Below are positions 1 to 6,341 of a stretch of DNA of 7,696 bases, in pieces; position 1 is the first letter of the stretch, and the number at the start of each line of letters is the position of its first letter. The translations under genes and the position numbers were made by a program. The DNA is from an uncultured bacterium (lineage in GTDB: Bacteria; Bacillota_A; Clostridia; Lachnospirales; Lachnospiraceae). The stretch is from NCBI GenBank assembly GCA_905215045.1, contig CAJMOO010000083.1, forward strand, positions 1 through 7,696, in the 5' to 3' direction. Under the pieces are notes generated by a model. It did no database searches. It was not told the DNA's origin and saw nothing but the letters and a program-made list of their open reading frames with translations.

Positions 1-28
1 CATGCATGCCACTCATTTCTTGGTTTTT

Positions 29-58
29 TGTACTGTACATTATTATATACGGAATAAT
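29..58 (-). promoter_or_regulatory. Possible leftward promoter with TGTACTGTACA palindrome
   Basis: On the minus strand a perfect TATAAT lies at 47..42, but the -35 region about 17 bases upstream has no good match to TTGACA. An 11 bp palindrome, TGTACTGTACA (29-39), sits where transcription would begin, which is a common place for a repressor site. Any gene it serves lies beyond the left edge. GntR-type repressors of the YtrA group are known to use TGTAC/GTACA half-sites, but linking this site to such a regulator is only a guess. TATAAT-like strings are frequent in DNA this AT-rich, so confidence is low. Confidence 0.25.
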
Positions 59-103
59 CCATTAGAAAGTTTTAATAATTAGGAAATTTCTTATGAAATA
101 AAT

Positions 104-150
104 AAAATCGCTGCGCTATAGTCTTTATTAGACCATCGCACAGCGATTTT
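104..150 (-). terminator. Hairpin terminator downstream of the oxidoreductase gene
   Basis: The arms AAAATCGCTG (104-113) and CAGCGATTTT (141-150) pair over 10 bp. Inside them GTCT (121-124) and AGAC (130-133) can pair again, and a TGCG/CGCA pairing offers an alternative register with a two-base bulge. Read on the minus strand, the stem ends in a T-rich tail (TTTTATTTATTT), which suits termination of the oxidoreductase that ends at 268. On the plus strand the arm also ends in TTTT, so it may work in both directions for a gene outside the window. Confidence 0.75.
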
Positions 151-155
151 GTTCA

Positions 156-237
156 TTTCCGCATTTTTTTATTGGGCATTTTGGCATGTTTCCGCATTTT
201 TTATTTCTTTATTTTTCCCTATTTCCGCATTTTTTAT
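156..237. repeat. Three TTTCCGCATTTTTTAT repeats at 33 bp spacing
   Basis: TTTCCGCATTTTTTAT occurs at 189-204 and 222-237, and with one extra T at 156-172. The starts (156, 189, 222) are exactly 33 bp apart, while the spacers between copies are largely unrelated. The block lies between the oxidoreductase stop codon and the 104-150 terminator, so it would be in that transcript's 3' untranslated region. I know of no element that this matches. It could be a decayed 33 bp tandem repeat or a set of binding sites about three helical turns apart. The rest of positions 1-267 holds no convincing gene. Confidence 0.7.
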
Positions 238-267
238 CCAGGTTGTCATACAAATAATTTTATGATT

Positions 268-1206
268 TTAATGTGCTGCTATCATCTCACTAATTTCCAG
301 AATCTTCTTCGTATCCTCCAAACAATGTTTCTCACTCTGTACCTTTCCATTTTCCACATCTTCCATAAAATTCTGTATCTGCATTGTCATATCATTTCCT
401 TTAAATGGATAACTTTTCGTCTCTGTTGTACCGTCATTCCAATGGATTATATAATCAATGATCCTGTTATAATTTGGAATCATGATTTCTCCCTTGGTTC
501 CGACGATTTTTGCATATCTTTCCATCTCACGGTCAATGGCGCCTTCTGCTGTTGCGATGCATCCATCTTTAAAATAAATCTTTGATCTAAAATAATAATT
601 GATACCTTCGATATCTTTTCTCTCAGTTTCTATCTTATCAATTTCTTCTTCATGGATTCCTAAAATAAATCCAAGAATATAGCTTCCAATATCATTCAAT
701 GCCCCACCTTGTTCTTTATCAAATAAAAATGATGTCTTAGGCAATCCTAATGAATCTGAGCAGAAATTTGCATAAATTGTTTGGATGTTTCCAATTTTCT
801 TCAGATCTTCTTTTAGATGATCATACCCTGTGTTAAATTTTGTTTTTAATGCTTCCGTACATAATGTATTTGTTTTCTTTACTTTTTCCTGAATCTCATA
901 TACATCAGTGGATGTTAACACTAACGGCTTCTCACTTAATACTGGGATATGGTGTTCCAATGATCTTAAAATCCATTCTTTATGAAATTTATGTGTGAGT
1001 GCGATATAAACTGCATCTACCTGCGGATCATTTAACAGTTCTTCATAATCTTTATATACTTTGACTTCTGGATGCTCCTTTATGTATGGATCATCCATGG
1101 AAACTGAACGTGAGCTGATCGCATAAATCTTTCCTTCATCTGTTGCCTCGATTGCCTGTACAAACTTTCTGGCAATTTTGCCAAATCCTATAATTCCAAA
1201 ATTCAT
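268..1206 (-). CDS. Gfo/Idh/MocA-family NAD(P)-dependent oxidoreductase
   Basis: A 312-residue cytoplasmic protein with the two-domain plan of the Gfo/Idh/MocA family, which oxidises or reduces sugars, inositols and related polyols with NAD(P). The N-terminus is a Rossmann fold with the dinucleotide loop GFGKIA at residues 7-12. The family EKP motif, whose Lys takes part in catalysis, is at 92-94. The stretch TEALKTKF (117-124) resembles the EA-x-x-x-RF segment of the dihydrodiol dehydrogenase/glucose-fructose oxidoreductase branch. GGALNDIGSY (167-176) begins the substrate-binding domain; it keeps the Asp but has Tyr where many members have His. The ATG at 1206 is preceded by AGAGGAAA at normal spacing. 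The gene stands alone and diverges from the AAA gene. Length is slightly short for the family but no domain is missing. The substrate cannot be told; family call very sure. Confidence 0.93.
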   Translation of the reverse strand: MNFGIIGFGKIARKFVQAIEATDEGKIYAISSRSVSMDDPYIKEHPEVKVYKDYEELLNDPQVDAVYIALTHKFHKEWILRSLEHHIPVLSEKPLVLTSTDVYEIQEKVKKTNTLCTEALKTKFNTGYDHLKEDLKKIGNIQTIYANFCSDSLGLPKTSFLFDKEQGGALNDIGSYILGFILGIHEEEIDKIETERKDIEGINYYFRSKIYFKDGCIATAEGAIDREMERYAKIVGTKGEIMIPNYNRIIDYIIHWNDGTTETKSYPFKGNDMTMQIQNFMEDVENGKVQSEKHCLEDTKKILEISEMIAAH

Positions 1207-1261
1207 ATCATTTTCCTCTCGTGATGTGTAATTTTATTTCTGGAAATCAATTCTTTCTTCA

Positions 1262-1295
1262 GTTATAATTATAATGTAAGTGGCGTAAAACACAA
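1262..1295. promoter_or_regulatory. Divergent promoters sharing a palindromic -10 region
   Basis: The perfect palindrome TTATAATTATAA (1263-1274) supplies TATAAT on both strands: plus at 1264-1269 and 1270-1275, minus at 1273..1268. For the oxidoreductase, a -35-like TTGTGT lies on the minus strand at 1295..1290, 16 bp from its -10. For the AAA gene no strong -35 is seen, so that promoter is weaker or extended. The AAA gene's ribosome binding site AAGGAG (1301-1306) lies 9 bp before its ATG. Overlap of the two -10 regions implies that polymerase can occupy only one direction at a time. Confidence 0.55.
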
Positions 1296-1315
1296 CAGGA
1301 AAGGAGACTTCAATC

Positions 1316-3001
1316 ATGCAATTACCAATTTCGCTCGGCAATCAAGGTTTTGCTTCTCTTCGTGAAAACCATTGTTTTTATATTGACAAAACTGATTTTA
1401 TCAGAGAGTGGTGGGAAGAACAGGATGTTGTAACCTTGATCACTCGTCCTCGCCGTTTTGGAAAAACATTAAATTTAAATATGATGGAATGCTTCTTTTC
1501 TACTCAATACAAAGACCGCTCGGATCTATTTGATAGCCTTTCTATCTGGAATAATCAGAAATATCAGAAATTGCAAGGAACTTATCCTGTAATCTCACTT
1601 AGTTTTGCAAATATTAAAGGCCGTACTTTTGAAGAAACGAAACGTGGAATCTTACAGATTCTTGTAAAATTATTCAGCATTCATTCTTATATCAAAGATG
1701 ATAAAATCCTGAATTCTGAAGATTGGGAATTTATAAATTCTGTAAATATGGATATGCCTGATGATGTTGCGAGTCTGACTTTGATGTACCTGTCTGATTA
1801 CCTCAGCCGTTTTTATCAAAAGAAAGTTCTAATCTTTTTAGATGAATACGACACTCCTTTACAAGAAGCTTATATTCATGGTTATTGGGATGAGCTGACA
1901 GGGTTCTTACGCAGTTTATTAAATGCTTCATTTAAAACGAATCCATACCTTGAACGTGGATTAATGACTGGAATCACCAGGATCAGCAAAGAATCTATCT
2001 TTTCTGATCTTAATAATCTCTCCATCATTACAACCACCTCCGAAAAATACAGCCAGCAATTTGGATTCACTGAAAATGAAGTGTTTAAAGCTTTAAAAAG
2101 TTATCATTTATCTGACAAAGAATCTCTTGTAAAGTCATGGTATGATGGGTTTACTTTTGGATCACAGAAAGATATTTATAATCCATGGTCTATTACTTGT
2201 TTCTTAAAAGAGAAGCTGTTGAAACCTTATTGGGTTCATTCAAGTTCTAATGCTCTGATCAGTAAATTATTGCAGATAAGCAATCCTGAAACCAAAATGA
2301 TCATGGAAGATATTTTAAATGGTGGATGCTTAAAAACTGAAATTGATGAAGAAATTATTTTTGATCAGTTAGAGAAAAAACGCGGTGCTATCTGGAGTTT
2401 GTTACTTGCCAGCGGTTATTTAAAAGTGTCTGATCGTTCCTTTGATGAAAAAAGAGGTCGCTTTGTCTATTCACTGGAACTTACAAATAAAGAAGTAAAA
2501 TTAATGTTTGAAGATATGATCCGAGACTGGTTTTCTGAAGATTCTACTCCTTATAATGATTTCTTAAAAGCTTTTTTATGCCAAGATATCGATTATATGA
2601 ACGATTACATGAACCAGGTTGCCGCTTCCACATTCAGCTCTTTTGATACTGGAAAGCAAGCCTCTTCCTCATCCCAGCCAGAACGATTTTATCACGGATT
2701 TGTTCTTGGATTGATCGTTGAACTTTCTGATACTTATAAGATAACCTCCAATCGTGAAAGTGGATTTGGACGATATGATGTAATGTTAGAACCTTTTGAT
2801 ATATCTAAAACTGCTTATATTCTGGAATTTAAGGTGCATAATCCACGGACGGAAGATTCTTTGGAGGATACTGTATCTAAGGCTTTATTGCAAATTGATG
2901 AGAAAAATTATGATGCTGAATTGATTGCTGATGGATTTAGGAAAGAACAGATTTGTCATTTTGGATTTGCATTTGAAGGGAAACATGTTTTAATTGGATA
3001 A
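1316..3001 (+). CDS. AAA-ATPase-like protein with C-terminal PD-(D/E)XK nuclease domain
   Basis: A 561-residue protein combining an AAA-ATPase-like domain (Pfam PF09820 type) with a C-terminal PD-(D/E)XK nuclease-superfamily domain (PF08011/DUF1703 type). Visible N-terminal motifs are a Walker A-like loop RPRRFGKTLNL (44-54), Walker B VLIFLDEYD (171-179), a sensor-like TGITRISKESIFSDLNNL block (218-235), WYDGF (275-279) and YNPWS (288-292). In the nuclease domain, ERFYHG (456-461) is followed by ESGFGRYDV (481-489) with the probable metal-binding Asp488, then EFK (504-506) as the E-x-K pair. All key residues are present, so the protein looks intact and potentially active. Such genes are often multicopy in gut anaerobes and their role is not established; defence or mobile-element links have been suggested. 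The ATG follows AAGGAG by 9 bp. It is monocistronic and converges on the HAD gene. No transposase or toxin partner adjoins it. Confidence 0.9.
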   Translation: MQLPISLGNQGFASLRENHCFYIDKTDFIREWWEEQDVVTLITRPRRFGKTLNLNMMECFFSTQYKDRSDLFDSLSIWNNQKYQKLQGTYPVISLSFANIKGRTFEETKRGILQILVKLFSIHSYIKDDKILNSEDWEFINSVNMDMPDDVASLTLMYLSDYLSRFYQKKVLIFLDEYDTPLQEAYIHGYWDELTGFLRSLLNASFKTNPYLERGLMTGITRISKESIFSDLNNLSIITTTSEKYSQQFGFTENEVFKALKSYHLSDKESLVKSWYDGFTFGSQKDIYNPWSITCFLKEKLLKPYWVHSSSNALISKLLQISNPETKMIMEDILNGGCLKTEIDEEIIFDQLEKKRGAIWSLLLASGYLKVSDRSFDEKRGRFVYSLELTNKEVKLMFEDMIRDWFSEDSTPYNDFLKAFLCQDIDYMNDYMNQVAASTFSSFDTGKQASSSSQPERFYHGFVLGLIVELSDTYKITSNRESGFGRYDVMLEPFDISKTAYILEFKVHNPRTEDSLEDTVSKALLQIDEKNYDAELIADGFRKEQICHFGFAFEGKHVLIG

Positions 3002-3014
3002 ACGTTGATCAATG

Positions 3015-3058
3015 AAAAAAGATACCAAACTAGTAGTGAATCATTTGGTATCTTTTTT
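3015..3058. terminator. Bidirectional terminator between convergent genes
   Basis: A perfect 15 bp stem pairs 3015-3029 with 3044-3058; its core GATACCAAA/TTTGGTATC is flanked by A6 and T6, so each strand has a stem followed by U residues. The loop is CTAGTAGTGAATCA (3030-3043). It lies 14 bp after the AAA gene stop and 4 bp before the HAD stop, so it serves both. A homologous hairpin with the same loop core and a different stem lies at 7519-7551. Confidence 0.9.
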
Positions 3059-3062
3059 CGCG

Positions 3063-3839
3063 TTATAACATTTTGGTGATCTCGGAGAGATCTTCTAAGA
3101 TCACATTCGGTTTTACATCGCTTGTTGTTACATCTTCTCTTGTACTCTCTCCACTTAGCACTAAGATTGATGTCACATCACTTTGATCTGCAACTGCGAT
3201 GTCGGTATACAGCCGGTCCCCTACAATAGCGATCTCGTCCGGTTCGTATCCCGTTTCCTGGATGATATAGTCCAGTGTATGTTTCGACGGTTTTCCAAAG
3301 AATTCTGGAAATCTTCCCGTTGAAGCCTCTATAAGTTTTGCTATTGATCCACAGTCTGGAATAAATGCTCCGCCTTCCATTGGGCAGTTCCAGTCTGGAT
3401 TGATTCCAAAATATATACAGCCATTCCGAATATAATGACATGCTTTGGAAAGCTTTTCATAAGTTAAAGTGGTATCAAATCCCAGGACTACGATATCTGG
3501 ATCTTCTTCTGTCAGATTCATATCAAAATATTGAAATTCCTGGATCAGAGATGTTGTCCCTACTACATAAATGCTCTTTCCATCATAATGTTCTTTAAGA
3601 TATTTGATGATCACATGACTTGAGATCATCATCTGATCTTTCTTGATTGGTATCCCAAGCTTCCCAAGTTTCTCAATATAAGCCCGCTGGCTTTTTGATG
3701 AATTATTGGTAAAGAAGTAATATTCCCTTCCGGTCTCCTCAACTTTCTTTAAAAAGTCTTTGGTAAATGGGAATAGTTCATTCCCAAGATAAATCGTTCC
3801 ATCCATATCAAGAATAAAACATTTGATTTTTTCAAACAT
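3063..3839 (-). CDS. HAD-IIA (NagD-like) sugar/glycerol-phosphate phosphatase
   Basis: A 258-residue cytoplasmic phosphatase of the haloacid dehalogenase superfamily, subclass IIA (NagD/AraL/p-nitrophenylphosphatase group), which typically removes phosphate from small phosphomonoesters. Motif I is DMDGT (11-15) with nucleophile Asp11 and acid/base Asp13, motif II is TNNSS (44-48), motif III is the Lys in GKPS (182-185), and motif IV is VGDRLYTD (206-213). The cap between motifs II and III fits type C2. I start at ATG 3839, which follows AGGGG by 6 bp; an in-frame TTG at 3854 would add five residues but has a poorer site. It is the last gene of the operon, 28 bp after the MFS gene, and ends at a shared terminator. 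Its C-terminus is nearly duplicated at 7560-7696. The substrate is not shown by sequence; the product of the phosphoesterase two genes upstream is a reasonable guess. Confidence 0.93.
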   Translation of the reverse strand: MFEKIKCFILDMDGTIYLGNELFPFTKDFLKKVEETGREYYFFTNNSSKSQRAYIEKLGKLGIPIKKDQMMISSHVIIKYLKEHYDGKSIYVVGTTSLIQEFQYFDMNLTEEDPDIVVLGFDTTLTYEKLSKACHYIRNGCIYFGINPDWNCPMEGGAFIPDCGSIAKLIEASTGRFPEFFGKPSKHTLDYIIQETGYEPDEIAIVGDRLYTDIAVADQSDVTSILVLSGESTREDVTTSDVKPNVILEDLSEITKML

Positions 3840-3867
3840 ATGATTCCCCTGCAAATCCCTTCATTCT

Positions 3868-5175
3868 TTATTTCTCTCCTCGATCATGTCGAGCTTTTAG
3901 AGCCAATGCACATGCAGCACTGATCAGCGCTACAACTGTAGAATAGATACCTACATAAATCGTATCACCTTTTCCATAGTTAATCAGCAATGTACAGATT
4001 GTTGGTACCATCCCAGCTACTAAGAAACTTGGCACATGATATACAAAAGAAATTCCTGAATAACGTACTTCTGTTTCAAAGTAAGAAGACCATAAAGAAC
4101 TGATAACAGCCCAGATCAGGTTATACGCAATACTCCAGCCAAGAACGATTCCAATAATTGTGATCGCAAGGTTTCCTTTGCTTAATTCAATAACTTTCAG
4201 CGTAGGAATACTCAAAACAGCTGATGCTAAAGCTCCAATTACAAATGTTCTTGTATTTCCCAGTTTTTGTGCACACCATCCACCAAACAGTGTAAATGGA
4301 ATCTTAAAAATACATGCTATGATCGTAATAATATAAGTCTGGATCAGTGGCATTCCAAGCCAGTTAATGCAATAGGACAAGATCCATACGATAAAAATAT
4401 TATAAAATGTTCCATCCACCCATCTTGTACCACATCCAAGAAGTAATGTTTTCCAGTATCCTTTTACCATTGGAATAAATCCGACTTTATGTTTCTTTCC
4501 TTCTGCTTCTTCTGCCTCTAATTTTGCCTGTGCCTTCTTGTAATCTTCTGTTTCCATCATTTCACCTTTTTGACGGATAACGATCAATGTCAAGATAATT
4601 GCTGCCAAGAAAGGAATTCTCCATCCCCATGTAAAGAAAATATCTTCTGGTAATAACAATGTTGGTACTGCGATCAAAATAGAAGATAATCCGAATCCAA
4701 TCGGAAGACCGATCTGTGGAATCGCTGCATAGAAAGATCTCTTATTCTCTGGCACATTTTCGTATGCCATTAAGATTCCTCCACCCCATGTTCCACCACG
4801 TCCAAAGCATTGTGCCAGACGCATTAACTGAAGAACGATAACTACTCCGACTCCTGCGCTTGCCGCTGGCGGCAGGATTCCGATGATCGATGTCGAAATT
4901 CCCATCATCAATAAAGAGGCATACATCGTAACTTTTCGACCTTTTCTATCACCAATATGTCCAAAGAAAATCGCACCAAATGGACCTGCAATATATCCAA
5001 TCGCAAATGACATATAAGAAAGGATCAGCGCTGTTGTTCCATTTCCCGTCTGTGAGAAAAACACTTTATTAAACACAGTTCCTGCTGCTGTTCCATATAA
5101 TAAGAAACAATACCATTGCACCGCACTTTCAAACAATGTGATCGTTGCAATTTTTCGAAAATTATTTTTTTCCAT
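3868..5175 (-). CDS. MFS transporter of the metabolite:H+ symporter (MHS) type
   Basis: A 435-residue inner-membrane protein with about 12 hydrophobic helices and a charged central loop (about 201-236), as expected of the Major Facilitator Superfamily. The loop 2-3 signature GHIGDRKGRK is at 72-81. Features of the MHS family (ProP, KgtP, ShiA, citrate carriers) are RLAQCFGRGGTWGGG (119-133), a variant of the family's RLLQG-x-x-x-GGE block with Thr in place of Glu, WGWRIPF (183-189), and EVRYSGISF (369-377) before helix 11. MHS proteins import organic acids, osmolytes and similar anions with protons. Its place between a phosphoesterase and a phosphatase suggests that it brings in their substrate. 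Ribosome binding site AAGGAGG lies 9 bp before ATG 5175, within the 20 bp gap after the phosphoesterase gene. The specific solute cannot be told. Confidence 0.9.
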   Translation of the reverse strand: MEKNNFRKIATITLFESAVQWYCFLLYGTAAGTVFNKVFFSQTGNGTTALILSYMSFAIGYIAGPFGAIFFGHIGDRKGRKVTMYASLLMMGISTSIIGILPPAASAGVGVVIVLQLMRLAQCFGRGGTWGGGILMAYENVPENKRSFYAAIPQIGLPIGFGLSSILIAVPTLLLPEDIFFTWGWRIPFLAAIILTLIVIRQKGEMMETEDYKKAQAKLEAEEAEGKKHKVGFIPMVKGYWKTLLLGCGTRWVDGTFYNIFIVWILSYCINWLGMPLIQTYIITIIACIFKIPFTLFGGWCAQKLGNTRTFVIGALASAVLSIPTLKVIELSKGNLAITIIGIVLGWSIAYNLIWAVISSLWSSYFETEVRYSGISFVYHVPSFLVAGMVPTICTLLINYGKGDTIYVGIYSTVVALISAACALALKARHDRGEK

Positions 5176-5195
5176 ATATTTTATCCTCCTTCTTG

Positions 5196-6071
5196 TTAAT
5201 CTTCTTCCCCTTCATAGTATTTAAATGGCCATGGTCCTGAATAATCAGCACCCGTTGGAATTGTCTGATAATGTGTATTAATGCGATCTCCTTGAAGATC
5301 ATGAATCAAATATCCTGGATTTCCAAGGAAGAAGCGATCTCCTCCACCTTTAAATTCCTCTTTTTTCTCTTCCTCTGTAAGATTTATATCATTTTTCCCC
5401 CTAAAATCAACTTCCATCTGCATTGCGATCGGTGGACATGTCACACATGGAATTTTATGCCATGATGTAAAAATAGCAGTATGCATATGACCACAACATA
5501 ACGTAACATTTTCATGTTTATTTAAGATCTGTGCAAGTCTGTCTGCCTGATCAAATCCCTCATCCATTGCTGGCAATCCTGTTACAAATGGTGGATGATG
5601 TGTAAATACTAATGTTGGTTTCTCAGGATATTCTGTAATTCTTTCTTCCAGCCACTCTGCTACCCGATCGCTTAATCCACCCGAATGACAAGATGGTTTG
5701 CTTGTATCAATTACGATCACTCGAACTGGATATTCATCGATTGTATAGCAGATATAAGGTTTGATATCCTCTTTTACCGGAGTTTCCTCTGTAAACATTT
5801 CTAAAAAGAAGTCTCTTTTATCATGGTTCCCAGGAACAATGTAGACTGGTCTTGGAAGTTTTCTAAGTCCCTCTCTCATAAACTCATATCCTTCCCTTGT
5901 TCCACCCTCAGACAAATCCCCAGTCACTACAAAAAATTCTGGTAATTCATAATCCTTCATTGAACAAAAATAATCAATCGTCTGATGCAAGGCTTTCATT
6001 GTATCTGCTTTCTGGAAAGATAATTTCCCATCACCTCTTAAATGGAAATCTGAAATCTGAATAACTTTCAT
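5196..6071 (-). CDS. Calcineurin-like metallophosphoesterase, GpdQ/CpdA-like
   Basis: A 291-residue cytoplasmic hydrolase with the full binuclear-metal motif set: D8-x-H10, GD (51-52), GNHD (81-84), HHPP (158-161) and GHMH (194-197). Order and spacing closely follow the class III cyclic nucleotide phosphodiesterase group, which includes CpdA and the glycerophosphodiesterase GpdQ; as I recall, GpdQ's ligands (Asp8, His10, Asp50, Asn80, His195, His197) sit at nearly the same positions. It probably hydrolyses a phosphodiester to a monoester and an alcohol. I chose ATG 6071 because AAGGAGG lies 8 bp upstream on the minus strand and the motif begins at once. An upstream in-frame ATG at 6113 would add 14 residues but has no ribosome binding site. 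It is the first gene of the operon, opposite the LacI gene. cAMP is a possible substrate, but the transporter and phosphatase neighbours favour a nutrient diester. Confidence 0.92.
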   Translation of the reverse strand: MKVIQISDFHLRGDGKLSFQKADTMKALHQTIDYFCSMKDYELPEFFVVTGDLSEGGTREGYEFMREGLRKLPRPVYIVPGNHDKRDFFLEMFTEETPVKEDIKPYICYTIDEYPVRVIVIDTSKPSCHSGGLSDRVAEWLEERITEYPEKPTLVFTHHPPFVTGLPAMDEGFDQADRLAQILNKHENVTLCCGHMHTAIFTSWHKIPCVTCPPIAMQMEVDFRGKNDINLTEEEKKEEFKGGGDRFFLGNPGYLIHDLQGDRINTHYQTIPTGADYSGPWPFKYYEGEED

Positions 6072-6117
6072 AAATGCAACCTCCTTTTTCATATCACGCT
6101 CTCGAGAATACATTTTT

Positions 6118-6157
6118 ATTGTTCCGGAATAATAAATGTGTTAAAATTAATTAAACT
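6118..6157 (-). promoter_or_regulatory. Likely promoter of the phosphoesterase-MFS-HAD operon
   Basis: On the minus strand a -10-like TATTAT (6134..6129) has the weak -35 AGTTTA (6157..6152) at 17 bp. Transcription would start near 6122, giving an untranslated leader of about 50 bases. The -35 lies inside the 6149-6164 palindrome, as expected for repression. A second palindrome, TTCCGGAA (6122-6129), overlaps the expected start point, and TCTCGAGA (6100-6107) lies in the leader. The surrounding DNA is so AT-rich that the exact promoter boxes are uncertain. Confidence 0.45.
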
Positions 6158-6164
6158 TTTAATT
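6149..6164. promoter_or_regulatory. Candidate LacI-family operator O1
   Basis: AATTAAACTTTTAATT is an inverted repeat with 7 bp arms around a CT centre. Its inner 14 bases, ATTAAACTTTTAAT (6150-6163), recur exactly at 6310-6323. It overlaps the proposed -35 of the operon promoter. Linkage to the adjacent LacI-family gene is inferred from position and symmetry. Confidence 0.55.
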
Positions 6165-6285
6165 TTTGTATCTCTGTTTCTTTAATTGAATTTTAACTTT
6201 TTCAATTGTTTTATTCAATTATTTTTAATTGTTTTAATAAAAATACAGATTATTGACTAATAATTCTCATCAATTTTTGTCTATT

Positions 6286-6314
6286 TTGCATAGTTTCTTT
6301 CTGTTTTTTATTAA
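6286..6314 (+). promoter_or_regulatory. Likely promoter of the LacI-family regulator gene
   Basis: TTGCAT (6286-6291) and TATTAA (6309-6314) are separated by 17 bp and lie about 30 bp before the start codon, with AGGAGG at 6331-6336. The -10 overlaps the 6310-6323 palindrome, which would allow autorepression. A TTGACT at 6253-6258 has no good -10 at the right distance. Confidence 0.45.
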
Positions 6315-6323
6315 ACTTTTAAT
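6310..6323. promoter_or_regulatory. Candidate LacI-family operator O2
   Basis: ATTAAACTTTTAAT is identical to the core of O1, exactly 160 bp away. It overlaps the proposed regulator -10, so regulator bound here would be expected to shut off its own gene. Two sites on either side of a divergent promoter region would also permit DNA looping. Confidence 0.55.
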
Positions 6324-6341
6324 GTTATTCAGGAGGGATTT

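Noticed and set aside
50..58. CGGAATAAT shared with 6125-6133, suggesting that the left edge is the promoter of another phosphoesterase operon copy
   Set aside because: Only nine bases match, the flanking bases and the position relative to the -10 differ, and AT-rich sequence makes such short matches likely by chance.
172..585. Open reading frame of 137 codons on the plus strand
   Set aside because: Most of it lies opposite the end of the oxidoreductase gene, it starts inside the T-rich repeats, has no ribosome binding site, and its product is a Phe/Cys/His-rich string typical of an antisense frame.
3178..3441. Open frame of 87 codons on the minus strand inside the HAD gene
   Set aside because: It overlaps, in another frame, a gene with all HAD motifs intact, and its translation resembles no protein family.
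6072..6113. N-terminal extension of the phosphoesterase to ATG 6113
   Set aside because: No ribosome binding site precedes that ATG, while AAGGAGG sits 8 bp before the ATG at 6071, directly ahead of the conserved D-x-H motif.
6165..6285. AATTGTTTTA-type repeats in the AT-rich intergenic region, considered as a replication origin or iteron set
   Set aside because: The copies are short, irregularly spaced and low in complexity; no DnaA boxes or replication genes adjoin them.
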